Shown here piece after piece: positions 1 to 13,618 of a stretch of DNA of 64,000 nucleotides (its first letter is position 1; every line of letters begins with the position of its first letter). The position numbers and the translations under genes were made by a program. The notes beneath the pieces are model-generated. The model was not told the origin of the DNA. It made no database searches and saw only the letters and a program-made list of their open reading frames with translations. This DNA is from Dryomyza anilis (taxonomy: Eukaryota > Arthropoda > Insecta > Diptera > Dryomyzidae). The stretch covers positions 4,526,001-4,590,000 of the forward strand of contig OX638131.1 in the NCBI GenBank assembly GCA_951804985.1, given 5' to 3'.

Positions 1-114
1 CTTTCTAACTATTAATATGCATCAATACACTTAGAAAAATGTAATATGCATTTTTTAAGAGATACTTTTAAATTATTGATATTTTTTACTATAATTTCAT
101 ATATTTAAAAAATC
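1..114. other. AT-rich flank of the first satellite
   Basis: Short unique AT-rich sequence before the 8-bp repeats. No gene or signal is seen. Confidence 0.5.
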
Positions 115-1473
115 CATAAATTCGTAAATTCAAAAATTCATAAATTCATAAATTCCGTAATTCATAAATTCATAAATTTAAATATTCATAAATTCATAAA
201 TTCATAAATTCATAAATTCATAAATTCATAAATCCATAAATTCATAAATTCATAAATTCATAAATTTATAAATTCATAAATTCATAAATTCATAAATTCA
301 TAAATTCATAAATTCATAAATTTATAAATTCATAAATTCATAAATTCATAAATTCATAAATTTATAAATTCATAAATTCATAAATTCATAAATTCATAAA
401 TTCATAAACCCATAAATTCATAAATTGATAAATCCATAAATTCCGTAATTCTTGAATTCATCAGAAGCAGCTCCATTTTTAATAAATTAATAAATTCATT
501 AATTCATAAATTCATAAATTCATAAATTCATAAATTCATAAATTCATAAATTCATAAATTCATAAATTCATAAATTCATAAATTCATAAATTCATAAATT
601 CATAAATTCATAAACTCATAAATTCATAAATTCATAAATTCATAAATTCATAAATTCATAAATTCATAAATTCATAAATTCATAAATTCATAAATTCATA
701 AATTCATAAATTCATAAATTCATAAATTCATAAATTCATAAATTCATAAATTCATAAATTCATAAATTCATAAATTCATAAATTCATAAATTCATAAATT
801 CATAAATTAATAAATTAATAAATTAATAAATTAATAAATTAATAAATTAATAAATTAATAAATTAATAAATTAATAAATTAATAAATTAATAAATTAATA
901 AATTAATAAATTAATAAATTAATAAATTAATAAATTAATAAATTAATAAATTAATAAATTAATAAATTAATAAATTAATAAATTAATAAATTAATAAATT
1001 AATAAATTAATAAATTAATAAATTCATAAATTCATAAATTCATAAATACATAAATTCATAAATTCATAAATTCATAAATTCATAAATTCATAAATTCATA
1101 AATTCATAATTTTATAAATTCATAAATTCATAAATTCATAAATTCATAAATTCATAAATTCATAAATTCATAAATTCATAAATTCATAAATTCATAAATT
1201 CATAAATTCATAAATTCATAAATTCATAAATTCATAAATTCATAAATTCATAAATTCATAAATTCATAAATTCATAAATTCATAAATTCATAAATTCATA
1301 AATTCATAAATTCATAAATTCATAAATTCATAAATTCATAAATTCATAAATTCATAAATTCATAAAGTCATAAATTTCGTAATTCATAAATTCCGTAATT
1401 CATAAATTCATAAATTCATGAATTGATAAATTCATAAATTCATAATTGCATAAATGCATAAATTCATAATTTT
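115..1473. repeat. 8-bp satellite (CATAAATT)n with an (AATAAATT)n core
   Basis: The 8-base unit CATAAATT is repeated for about 1.35 kb. Variants such as TTTATAAATT and CCGTAATT are scattered at both edges. Between about 806 and 1022 every unit is changed to AATAAATT, so a single C-to-A variant has spread through about 27 neighbouring units while both flanks keep the original form. A short unique interruption lies at about 450-490. Confidence 0.95.
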
Positions 1474-3117
1474 TTTTTGAATTTTAAAATTAGTTTTTTT
1501 CGAGTGTTGTCAACATTTGAATAGTGCTGTTTATAAAGTCCTTAAAGTCATTGTCCATAAAAAGAGACACTTGCGTTTATGGCTTAATTGCGTCATCTTC
1601 ATCAGGAGCAGCACCATTTTGTAAACGGCACAAGTCAAGTCAGTCAAGTATTTTGCAAAATAGACACTTGAGTCACAAAAACACACATTGACACAGACAC
1701 ACACGCACACATTTCGAAATACAAATGCAAATATTGTCGCGTACTCTGTTGACAATGAACACGACATCATGTTGGACGATGACGCACACATGCAAATGCG
1801 CCCTGATGTAGGCAACATTTTTTTATGACTCTTAGTTTATTTGTGTATTTGACAACTTTTGTTATTAAATTCTTGAGTTAATATTGCCAACAACACACGA
1901 GTAGTAGAACAATAGCAACATATATTCGACAATGACACAGACATCGACAACGATAAACACAAGTACAACATGACGAATGTCTGACTGATGCTGTGCATTA
2001 TTTGCACATTTTTATTATTATTTTTTTGTGACAAATTAATTTGCTTTTTGTTGCTTTGGCGGTTCAACAGAGAGCAAAACATGCAGCCAGTTTGCATTTA
2101 AATGCGATGTCATTTGTCTTCAATGCGAACACGTCGCATGAGCGCAAAAATAAAAACAACAAGAACAAAAAATAATAAATAATATAAAAACATTAAACGT
2201 TCTCTTTAAATTCATGTCTCAATTTGTACTTGAGACGTCGGCCGTCAACACAGCGCCGCAAAGTATGCTACATATTTAAAACCATATAAAACCATTCCGA
2301 GACCTCATGTGTGGCTGAAAAATTACAAGTGACAGTTGTAAGTGACTTTTACTTAAATGTGCAGTACTTTATATTTTTTTATATAACCAAAAATAAGTTT
2401 TTTCAAAAACAGAAGTCTTCTTGTAGGCTTTTAGACACAAAGTTTAATGCACTGAGGCAATGAGGTGAAAAATTAAAAGTTAAATGTAAAAGCCGCATAT
2501 TATGTGCTGATAAATGACGCATAATTTATACCTAGCATGCTGCATGAAATTACTTTCATTTGCATGTGGAGTAGTAGCCCACTTTTAGGCATAATAAGAA
2601 AAATGCTAGGCTGCCAAGTGTTTGGCATGTAATTTTTTAATACGTACATATACTATGAAGACGTATAATATTAAATATTTAGTAAAAAACATATGTTTAA
2701 TGTTTTTCAAATATAACTTAATTTTACTTTATAAAAATATATTGCATATTTTAAGGGTTAAATATGAATTAAATAAATTTCGTCAAATTGAGTAATTGAG
2801 GTAACAATTAATAGGTACCAGATACTATTTTAGAATGCCACACATTTTTCATGTATTTCAATACAGATTCTTAGCCTACTTTGAGCCATAACGAGGAAAA
2901 TGTTAATTCCGTTAATGCCTAGGAGTCAATTCATCTTTATTATTGAATAATTATACAAATTACTATTGTTTTTTTGAGAAATGTTAAGTGAAATTTTAAA
3001 AGTATCATTAAAGTAATGTCTTTCAATATATTTCAAAATATATTTACATGTAATTTCATAATTACTAATTATAGAATTTTTAAATACACATTTTCAAACC
3101 GTCAACATTTTAATTTT
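1474..3117. other. Unique intergenic or intronic sequence
   Basis: No convincing coding region. The part from about 1560 to 2330 is less AT-rich. Short open frames in it start at non-ATG codons or are low-complexity and look accidental. One AAGTATGC motif lies at 2261-2268 and a related ACTTTTAGGCATA at about 2581. The rest is AT-rich with nothing recognisable. Confidence 0.5.
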
Positions 3118-4366
3118 TCTAATTTAGTATTTTCTTAATTTCATAATTTCATAATTTCATAATTTCATAATTTTATAATTTCATAGTTTCATAATTTCAT
3201 AATTTCATAATTTCATAATTTCATAATTTCATAATTTCATAATTTCATAATTTCATAATTTTATAATTTTATAATTTCATAATTTCATAATTTCATAATT
3301 TCATAATTTCATAATTTCATAATTTCATAATTTCATAATTTCATAATTTCATAATTTCAAAATTTCATAATTTCATAATTTCATAATTTCATAATTTCAT
3401 AATTTCATAATTTTATAATTTCATAGTTTCATAATTTCATAATTTCATAATTTCATAATTTCATAATTTCATAATTTCATAATTTTATAAATTTAATAAT
3501 TTCATAATTTCATAATTTCATAATTTCATAATTTCATAATTTCATAATTTCATAATTTCATAATTTCATAATTTCATAATTTCATAATTTCATAATTTCA
3601 TAATTTCATAATTTCATAATTTCATAATTTCATAATTTCATAATTTCATAATTTCATAATTTCATAATTTCATAATTTCATAATTTCATAATTTCATAAT
3701 TTCATAATTTCATAATTTCATAATTTCATAATTTCACAATTTCATAATTTCATAATTTCATAATTTCATAATTTCATAATTTCATAATTTCATAATTTCA
3801 TAATTTCATAATTTCATAATTTCATAATTTTATAATTTTATAATTTCATAATTTCATAATTTCATAATTTCATAATTTCATAATATCATAATTTCATAAT
3901 TTCATAATTTCATAATTTCATAATTTCATAATTTCATAATTTCATAATTTCATAATTTCATAATTTCATAATTTCATAATTTCATAATTTCATAATTTCA
4001 TTATTTCATAATTTCATAATTTCATAATTTCATAATTTCATAATTTTATAATTTCTTAATTTCAAAATTTCAAAATTTCATAATTGCATAATTTCACAAT
4101 CTAATAATTTCATAATTTTATAATTTCATAATTTCATAATTTCATAATTTCATAATTTCGTAATTTCATAATTTCATAATTTCATAATTTCATAATTTCA
4201 TAATTTCATAATTTCATAATTTCATAATTTCATTATTTCATAATTTCATAATTTCATAATTTTATAATTTCATAATTTCTTAATTTCAAAATTTCAAAAT
4301 TTCAAAATTTCATAATTGCATAATTTCACAATCTAATAATTTCATAATTTTATAATTTCATAATTT
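3118..4366. repeat. 8-bp satellite (TTTCATAA)n
   Basis: An 8-base unit, TTTCATAA, fills about 1.25 kb. In rotation it is CATAATTT, one base away from the CATAAATT unit of the first block. It contains an internal duplication of a diverged stretch: the segment with AATTGCATAATTTCACAATC occurs at about 4082 and again at about 4313, an offset of 231 bp. Confidence 0.95.
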
Positions 4367-5070
4367 AGTAATATAAAATTAATTAAATTAAGCCGAGTAA
4401 TATTAAAAATATTTCCATAAAAGGACATCAAAAAAGTTCTCAGAATTTATTACATAAATCCGAAATTATTAGTTGAACGATTTTGATTTTGATTTGTAAA
4501 AAAGTAACTTGATTGATGCACCAAATAAATTACAGATTTTAAATTTGTAAAATTTACTGCACTGCGTTTCTTTTTTACATTTCTTACTGCTGCAATTTAA
4601 TTTCGATTTTTTATTATTTTTTTATTTTTACACATTTCTGGTACTATACACTGCCCGCAGTCACATCAACTGCATTGAACTGTGTGGTGGCACTGTGTAT
4701 TTTGTGTGTGTGTTTGTGGTTGAGGGCAGCAGCGCGCAAAACTTCTCAAATTCTTTGACTTTTTTTGAAGCTATTTTTTCAGACTTATTTTCAGTTTTTT
4801 AGTTTTTACTTTCTACTTGCACAGTGTCGCGGACAAAACCCCTTCTTCGTTGCTGCGACACACACATACACTCCTGGCAGCATAATTTATTGATTGCATA
4901 CGTTGGGGCGGAAGTCGAATCGGTGCGATGCGATGCTGTTTGCATCGATGCACAAAAAGCTGCAGTGATTTGTGCAAAATTAATGTGTTTGCAAGTTAGT
5001 GACACTTTTTTGCATTGTCTGTCCGTTTGTGTTTTGGTACTTGCGGTACGGCAGCACTTAGTGGAATGAA
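4367..5070. other. Unique sequence with a GC-balanced block
   Basis: 4367-4790 is AT-rich with nothing recognisable. 4800-5070 is more GC-balanced and open in two opposite frames (123 aa minus, 81 aa plus). Neither frame has a recognisable domain or a clear start context, and overlapping open frames on both strands are expected in such a block. It may be conserved non-coding DNA, but this is not shown. Confidence 0.35.
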
Positions 5071-7260
5071 AATGCTGCCAAAAAGTATGCAACAAAAAAA
5101 AAAATAGAAATTGCTGCAATTTTGAATGAAGTGGCATGTTTGGCGCAATGCAATTAATTTGCTTTTGCAATTATTTCAAGTAATTAGTGCTGTTTTTAAC
5201 TAAATGCTAATTGATTGTATGGTTTAAGGCATAACACTTAATTAAGTCAAACTTTTAGTTAGCTTAAATATTTTTATTTAATACATTCAAACAGCTGTTG
5301 ATTTTCTCATTCAAATTAGTATATTATTGCATATATTTAGGCATAATTTATATGAAATACTACATAAATTCTGTTTGGTTTGCGTCCCGAAACTCTGCGC
5401 TAATTATCAAAGTTTCAAAAGTCAGCCGACAGCAAATAAATGCCAGAAACAGTAACAACAATAACAAAAAAACCACCTGTTTATGCTTAACGCAAAAATT
5501 TACAAAATTTTATGCTGCATACAATTAGGCGCACATGTCAAATAAAGCGCAAAAGTTGGGCGCAACAACAAAAAACTGCTTACTTTGTTAAAAAATGCGC
5601 ATTTTAATGATTTTAATTACTTTGCATATTTTTAGGCAGCATTAAAAGTTTCGTTTTTATTTTGAATTATTTTTACAAAAAAATAAAGCATACTTTTCAG
5701 CGTCGTCATATTTGACAGACGTCAAAGTTTTTATTTGTCTTTGTTTTTAGACAAAAATGTTACGGTTTTTTTGTTTTGCGCACATAAATTCAACTGTTTC
5801 GGACAAGGTTGACTTGGAACGAAATTTTTGGGCATTGCGCCAAAAAGTATGCGTTGAAATATGAAACTGCTGTTAAAATCAATAGTCAGATATAAGTGCG
5901 CAATAAAGTCAAAGGGCAAAATATAGTTGATAATGATAACGAGTAATAATATATACTAAAAGAAATAAGTTTTAGGCAACTTCAAAAAATTATATAATGC
6001 GCATAAAAGTATGCAATATATTTTTAAATATGTACAACTCGCCAATTTACCTCAAAGTATGCAATAATATTATTTCATTATTAAATAGCACTACACATTT
6101 TAAATAATGCACATTTTAACTATTTTTGTTTTAAAATTTTCAAACAATTGCGAGAATATACAACTATCTATAAGGTATGCAATAAACAAGACATGCCTCA
6201 AAGTATGCTATATTTTTTTTAAACAAATACAGTGTTCAATAAATTCTTCCAAAATCACTTTTAATATTAGTTTCATGCACTAAAGTATGCAATATATTTT
6301 GAAATGTGTATACATTTTAAAAGTTTCCCCAAAAACTATGCAAATAATTTTCAATAATTTAGTAGTAGTTGGAAATTAATTATAAAACAATTTCAAATAA
6401 ACTACACGAAACACTTAGCCATGTATTTCGTAAGAGACTCGTGCAATTATCAACCGCAATATTGAGCAATTTGCTCATAAATAATTTGCTCAATAATGCA
6501 CAACTGAGAGGCGTTTAATTAATATCAGCACTTAAGCCGCTGTGGTGCTGGCAATACTGACGCAGGGTTTACAGCGTATTAGGCAAACATTGAACTAGGT
6601 AGAGCTTCGTGTGTGAGTGACGACTGTCTATCTATCTTTCGATGGTACACTGTCGCTGTCAGGTGCCAGAGCGAAAGAGAGATATTGACAAGACGTGCGT
6701 TTGTTTGCAGTGTTTGACATGCCCCGTCGTCTACTACTTCACATGGCAACAATGATAAATCGTAGTGCCCAGGCAAAGGCTAAATGAGCTATGTATACTT
6801 TTAGGAGTCAAAGACTGAAATGCGGTTTAATAACGGTTTATAGACTCAGCTAAGACCAATAATGTGCATTTTATATGCAAAGCTGTTCTTACTAATTTAT
6901 TCAAATTCAATTTATGTAGTTTCATATATATCACAAAATTTTATCAATCAATCAAACTTATTGAAGCACTGCATATCACGCAGGCGGTACCAAAAAAAAG
7001 CTTTGATCCAATTATGCAACAATTGACAGCTTCATAATTTCAATGGCATCAGCGCCAACTGTCAGTTACTGTCAATTACTGTCACAGCGTATTGTGACAG
7101 AATTGTTTTTACACACACCATTTACTGCGTTATATATTTTGAAGCAGGCAGGATGTTGACAATTTTTGTGCTTCAGTGCTTTCAATTCATGTCTAAAAGT
7201 ATGCAATGAAAAAATTTTGTAAATAACGAAAAATGGCTTAAAGTATGCAGCAAAAGTTAA
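5070..7260. repeat. Cluster of dispersed AAGTATGC motif (core of TGCCTAAAAGTATGC)
   Basis: Unique AT-rich DNA carrying many copies of AAGTATGC or its complement: 5083, 5688 (complement), 5845, 6007, 6055, 6201, 6283, 7197 and 7241, with near matches at 6173 and 6334. Many are followed by AATA. Longer matches to GCATACTTTTAGGCA occur nearby (about 5333, 5627 and 6793, degenerate). The copies are not in tandem and have no fixed spacing, so this is not a satellite. Function is unknown. A scattered protein-binding site or a remnant of an old short element are both possible. Confidence 0.6.
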
Positions 7261-7471
7261 ATGTGCGCCTAAAGCAGGGCAATATTTATTTTATTTGAGA
7301 TATACATAATAAATAAGAGAAATAAGAAATAAATTTAATTTATGTTTCTTTGATTTGTCTTCAATATATATTTATTATTTTTGCTGTAATGCGCTAAATT
7401 GATGCTGATTATATTTGACAATGATTGTATTTTGTTGCCAATTGATTTGTCTGCAATAACTACAACATTTA
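7261..7471. other. AT-rich spacer before the 83-bp array
   Basis: Nothing coding is seen. The sequence leads directly into the tandem array. Confidence 0.4.
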
Positions 7472-9020
7472 GTGTTATTTTTTGGGGCTAGAATTGATTG
7501 ACAGAGAAATTCAGAAATTGATTGCGGTATTTATTGCTACAAACTAATGTAAATGTAACGTCTCCGTTGAGAACGTAAATTGTGGGCAATTCCGATGGAG
7601 GTGTTGGAATTCGAAAATAAGGAAAATTACAAAGTGACGGTATTAAGGTGCATGTAAATTTACATTGCATGTAATTGCGACATGGGTGTGGTATTTCCAA
7701 AAAAGAAAATTACAATGTGTCGGTATTTAGGTGCATGTAAATTTGCATTGCATGTAATTCCGACATGAGTGTGGAACTTCCAAAAAAGAAAATTACAATG
7801 TGTCGGCATTTAGGTCCATTTAAATTTACATTGCATGTAATTCCGACATGGATGTACATGTAATTCCGAAATGAGTGTGAAATTTCCAAAAAAGAAAATT
7901 ACATAATGTCGGTATTTAGGTGCATGTAAATTTACATTGCATGTAATTCCGACATGGATGTGGAACTTCCAAAAAAGAAAATTACAATGTGTCGGTATTT
8001 AGGTGCATGTAAATTTACATTGTATGTAATTCCGACATGAGTGTGGAACTTCCAAAAAAAAAAATTACAATGTGTCGGTATTTAGGTGCATCTAAATTTA
8101 CATTGCATGTAATTCCGACATGGATGTGGAACTTCCAAAAAAGAAAATTACAATGTGTCGGTATTTAGGTGCACGTAAATTTACATTGCCTATAATTCCA
8201 AAATGGGTGTGAAATTTCCAAAAAAGAAAATTACAAAATGTCGGTGTTTGGGTGCATGTAAATTTACAGTGCATGTAAATCCGACATGGGTGTGGAACTT
8301 CCAAAAAAGAATATTACAATGTGTCGGTGTTATTTTTTGGGGCTAGAATTGATTGACAGAGAAATTCAGAAATTGATTGCGGTATTTATTGCTACAAACT
8401 AATGTAAATGTAACGTCTCCGTTGAGAACGTAAATTGTGGGCAATTCCGATGGAGGTGTTGGAATTCGAAAATAAGGAAAATTACAAAGTGACGGTATTA
8501 AGGTGCTTGTAAATTTACATTGCATGTAATTCCGACATGGGAGTGAAATTTCCAGATAAGAAAATTACAATGTGTCGGTATTAAGGTCCATGTAAATTTA
8601 CATTGCATGTAATTCCGACATGAGTGTGGAACTTAAAAAAAAAGAAAATTACGATGTGATTTAGGTACATTGCATGTAATTGCGACATGGGTGTGAAATT
8701 TCCAAAAAAGAAAATTACAATGTGTCGGTATTTAGGTCCATGTAAATTTACATTGCATGTAATTCCGACATTGATGTGAAATTTTCCAAAAAAGAAAATT
8801 ACAATGTGTCGGTATTTAGGTGCACGTAAATTTACATTGGCTATAATTCCGACATGGGTGTGAAATTTCCAAAAAAGAAAATTACAAAATGTTGGTGCAT
8901 GTGAATTTACATTGCATGTAATTCCGACATGGGTGTGGAACTTCCAAAAAAATGTTACAATGTGTCGGTATTTAGGTGCATGTAAATTTACATTGCATGT
9001 AATTCCGACATTTGTATCCA
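7472..9020. repeat. 83-bp tandem repeat with an 855-bp higher-order duplication
   Basis: A unit of 83 bp is repeated about 15 times with truncations. The spacing of CGACATG (7761, 7844, then 7950, 8033, 8116) gives the period. Each unit holds the perfect palindrome TGTAAATTTACA and the words ATTCCGACATG and TGTCGGTATTTAGGTG. A diverged leader segment at 7472-7651 recurs almost unchanged at 8327-8503. Its offset is 855 bp, so a block of leader plus several 83-mers was duplicated as one. Minus-strand open frames across the array are by-products of the repeat. Confidence 0.9.
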
Positions 9021-10900
9021 AACTAAAACAAATAAATATGTCGGCATTTAGGTCGAATTATGTATGAACTTCCATTAGAGTGGCGGAATTTGAAAAATGT
9101 ATCATTGGATTAGACCTATTAAATAAATGCTGTATGTAATTTATAGATATTATATGTTTTTATATTTGTTTTATTTGTTATGAAAAGAAAAATGTGTGAA
9201 AAATATTGAAATTTTATTAACATACTTAACAAATAAATGCCACCCGTGCGACATGACGTTAATAATATTTTAATTATCGTAATTGCGTTGATCAAATAAT
9301 GACTAAATGATTGAATGGCATCGTAATGGGCACAAATTAAGTTGCCGCCACTACACCTTCGCTAATTAAGCAGTCCGCTAGTCAGTCAGTCAGGCGTACG
9401 AGGCGATAATGAGTGAATGCAATCACTACATGTGACGCACTTGCGACGCATTCGAGTATCGCGAATTGAATTGCGTAGGGAGGCGCACACTATGATTGCA
9501 ATTGGTTTTTGATGAAATTATAAAAATTGAAATTATAAAAATGAATTCTTTTTATTTTAGAAATGCTTATGAGACATTATTTTTTCGATAAAAACTATTT
9601 TATATGTTCTGAAAATGTTGTTGACTAAAATTATAATGAGTAGACAAAATCTGTTTTAAAATATTTGAAGTTTTACATCAATATGTTTGCATTTTATAAT
9701 GAATTAAACAAAATATTTTTTTTTAATATTTTTCGTTTTCCTTTTTATATATGTTTTGCAATTATTTAATTAAATAAATCTTTTATTCGTTTCCATTAGA
9801 ATCAATTTAGAAAATATTTACTGCGAAACATTTAGTTTTGTTCACACCAAATACTGTAATATTTCGGTGCTGAATAGAAATGCTTAATAATTTTATTTCT
9901 TACATGTGAGATGCTAATTTAATTTGTAAACAAATTAATAAATCTACAAAGTCACAACTTTAGTTTGGTTTATTGCTTTATCGCAGTGCTCGTAATTAGA
10001 TTTTGAACTTAATGGTTAAATATACTAAAATATTAAATAAATAATTGCGTCATTTGTTTAGTTTTTAAACATTCGTTAGTATTTTAAATCGTATAAATAT
10101 TTTTATTCATTATTAATTTTAATCTTTAAACCCATTACTATTAGCAATGAGGTTTTCTTAAATAAAACCAATTTTGAAAATTATATTTTTTAGAGTAGAT
10201 AAATTCAAAATTTTATGACTCGGCTAATTATGTTATTTGGACTCACTTTGCAGCATATGTAGTTTTAAAAATACAATAATTTTAAATTTAACTGAATAGA
10301 ATTGCATAATTTACAAAGCAAAATGAAATAGCATTTTAGTTGAAATAAAAAACAAAAAATATATATTATGGGGCATTCCATAATAGAACGGCAGTTTTTT
10401 AAATGTTGCGGGTTTGATTCAAACTTTGTTTGTGACTAGTACCTATTAGTGTTATGATTTGTGCAAAATATTAGACCTCTAATGCTCTGGTTATCGAGTA
10501 CCAAGTTTGAATAGAACCAGACTATTTCAAGGTGATGACATATACAACGATTTTTTATAAATTACATAGTAAATGTAGGACTAAACGTCATATGAGGTGT
10601 TATAGAGTATGTGACGAGCTTTCAAAGGAAAATAAACAGTATTTCGTAAATATTCATTTCATATCTATTTTATTTATTTAAAATATACTTATTGGAACAC
10701 GGACCAAATCAAATATACCTCAAAATATAGCTATTACATCTCTTCAACCTTTATTTTATAGTGGAAAATTTAGAAAATCAGAACTTAGAGCATTCTATGT
10801 GAACTTATATATTTTGATATAATATTTTGTTATAATTTCCCTAACTACTTTCAACAATGCCCATCCCAATTCCGTTATCAATTTTATATATACTTCTGGG
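9021..10900. other. AT-rich non-coding sequence
   Basis: No open frame worth reporting. A less AT-rich block at about 9240-9500 contains a short GTCAGTCAGTCAG tract. The remainder holds nothing recognisable. Confidence 0.5.
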
Positions 10901-11490
10901 CTAAAGTGAGACATGGGGTAATGTGGGAAATTGCAATTTCTTGACATGTTTTTGCACTTAGAACAATAAAAGCAATTGTCAAGTGGTTTTTAATGTGGCA
11001 TCAACATTTTCAGGCATGGTTATAACCAAATGTATACCTTTTTATTGCTTTTCGAGATCAAGTGAAAAAAATGTTTTTGGTGTTTACTATCAAAAAATGA
11101 GAATTTTTATCGTTTTTGATTAAGACGGTATATTTAAAATAATAGTATATTGTATATCTTTTGAAATGCAAACGAGTTTTGCCAATAATTTAAAATTGTT
11201 TAAATGGTGTTAAGTTATGTTCAAATTGCGATATTGGGGTAAAGTGGAAAACATTTTCTGGGGTAAAGTGGGAAACATAATTTTAGAAATGTAAATTTTT
11301 TTTTTCTTCTTATTTTTTTTCTTACATTACCATTCTTGCATTACCTTATTTAATTTTTTTTTATTTATAAAATATTTGATTTTAAAGATTTGACTTGATG
11401 AATAAACAAAACATGAAAAGGAAAGACTAAAATATCATTTTGTTAAATCGTTTGAAGTTTCCCACTTTACCCCAACATATTTCAAAAAGT
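10901..11490. mobile_element. Possible short TIR element with GGGGTAAAGTGGGAAA ends
   Basis: The word GGGGTAA(A/T)GTGGGAAA occurs near the left edge (about 10916) and in inverted orientation near the right edge (about 11458). Further direct copies lie inside (about 11236 and 11260). Inverted terminal words plus internal copies fit a small non-autonomous DNA transposon. Clean target-site duplications were not identified, so the ends are approximate. An alternative is a scattered motif cluster. Confidence 0.4.
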
Positions 11491-12524
11491 CCAATATCCT
11501 GTCCGAAAGTCTGAAGTCCTGAACACCAGGTTTCCATTACTAATCAGTGAATCACTAAGTATATTAGGTAGGTGCCTCAGGTGCAAGATATATCATATTA
11601 TGTCGCAGTGTAACTTTTCGTTAATTTAGTTGGTTAAACGTCATTTAAATTAAATTTTGAAATTGTCGATTTGGGTAACAAAACACGAACTTTGAGCTTC
11701 CGGCGAGTTCATATTCTATATTCGTATTTCGCTAAAAATTCTCCAAATCGATTTTCCTATCCAATAGAGAATATTTCGGGGTAGACCTTTTCTAATTTTG
11801 AAATCATGAAAATCCACTGCCAATATAATGAATAATGAAAATAAAATAAGGCAATTACAATTTACTAAAATATATGGAAATCTAACAACCTCTGAGTGAC
11901 GAGATCTATATATTTATCACATGATGAGAAGTAGTTAAACTGTCTTTTGGTAATTCAGATTTTTAAATTTAAAGTAATTTCCTTAAGATAGATTTATATT
12001 TACTACAGATTCAGTGAGTTTGACAAAAATATAATCTGAAAAAATATGAGAAAAATATTATATGAAGACAACATTTTTCAAATTCTTTTGAATGTATTGT
12101 ATAAAGTGAATAGCGATGCAAATACGACTTTTGTGTTTAAATGTAAACGCAACGAATAATAGGACATTTTTGTAATAGTTATTTATGAGAATAGTCTGAT
12201 TTTACTCTATAGAAAAATCTGTGAAGCATTCAAACATGACATAGAAAGTTATGCCAACTAATTGTTCAAATGTTTCAAATAAGATTAGTGGTGAAATTAT
12301 TTAGAATGGCCAGAAATGAGCATGAATACTTTTAGCAGAGGATGAAAAGTATTTAATATAGAAAGATTGCACCTTAGTCTTACTTGAATAAACAATTTTG
12401 AATTTTAAATTTGTATTTGTTTCAAAAAAATGTGGAGCTTATCACCTACCCTAGAAGAATTTGTTATGAAACCATAGTCGGGAACTATTCATTGAGTTTT
12501 TTTCTTTTTCATGCCATGACCATG
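11491..12524. other. AT-rich non-coding sequence
   Basis: No gene, repeat or motif is recognised here. Confidence 0.5.
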
Positions 12525-12748
<224 letters not shown>

Positions 12749-12749
<1 letters not shown>

Positions 12750-13618
12750 AAAGTGTCAACATTGCCCTGGTCTACTCTAGATAATGGAAAAGTTTCACTT
12801 TTATTTGTCTCAAAGAATTTTTTTTTATGTTTTTTTTTTTATATTTTTTGGCACACTTTTGTACTGCTCCCACAATGTATTAATTCTTAATTAGTATTTT
12901 TTTATTTTGACTCAAATGCTTGTCACATGCAAAATATAAAGCAACGCGTCAGACATCAATTTATGTCGACGTTTTTCTCTCACTATACTATATAAAAAAA
13001 AAAAAATTAAAAAGAAAAAAATTCCCAGACACAAAATAAAAACTCAACCACCTACACTTTACGAGTTGGTATGAGGCGCTGCTAATTTCATGCCTACTTT
13101 GCAATTGATTCAAACTAATTTTCGTATTTTATTTTTATTTTTCATTTGAGTTTTATTTTTAAATATTTACTCTGTTCGCGTAAATACTACTATAAAATAA
13201 TTTGTAGTTTATATTATATTTTTCAGTTTAAATTTAAGTTTGTTTTGCGTTGGTTTTTCTTTGGTTTATTTTGGGTTTTTATTAAGTTTTTCGGTTTATT
13301 TGTGATTTTCTTGGTTTTTATTTGATTTATAGTATGAATTTCTTTAGTTTTATTTTGTTTTGACTTTGATTATTTATTGTTTTGAATTTGGTTTTTAAAT
13401 TTTTTTGCTTATTTTATGAGTTTTATTAATGAGCTGCGCACCACCATTCACGACATTTCACACATTTTGTTTGAAATTTTGCGTGCGTTCGTGTTTTAAT
13501 ATTTTTCATTCAAGGCTTTTTATTTGTTTTATAGTTTATTTATATCCATTTCTAAACTATTTTATTGTCTAAATATTTTTAAAGCAACAGGTAAGTTTTT
13601 CAACTGCAAAACAGTGAC
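12749..13618. other. AT-rich sequence, nothing coding
   Basis: T-rich DNA without recognisable genes. A plus-strand CAACAG|GTAAGT at about 13585-13596 resembles a splice junction but has a poor pyrimidine tract before it. Confidence 0.4.

Noticed and set aside
115..4366. CRISPR-like array
   Set aside because: Units are contiguous 8-mers without spacers, and the DNA is eukaryotic.
7488..9021. Minus-strand frames of 60-146 aa over the 83-bp repeat
   Set aside because: Repeat by-products; 83 is not a multiple of three and frames break at unit edges.
13585..13596. Plus-strand CAACAG|GTAAGT as a second recursive splice site
   Set aside because: The sequence before it (TTTTTAAAGCAACAG) is a poor pyrimidine tract, and the strand is opposite to the better candidate.
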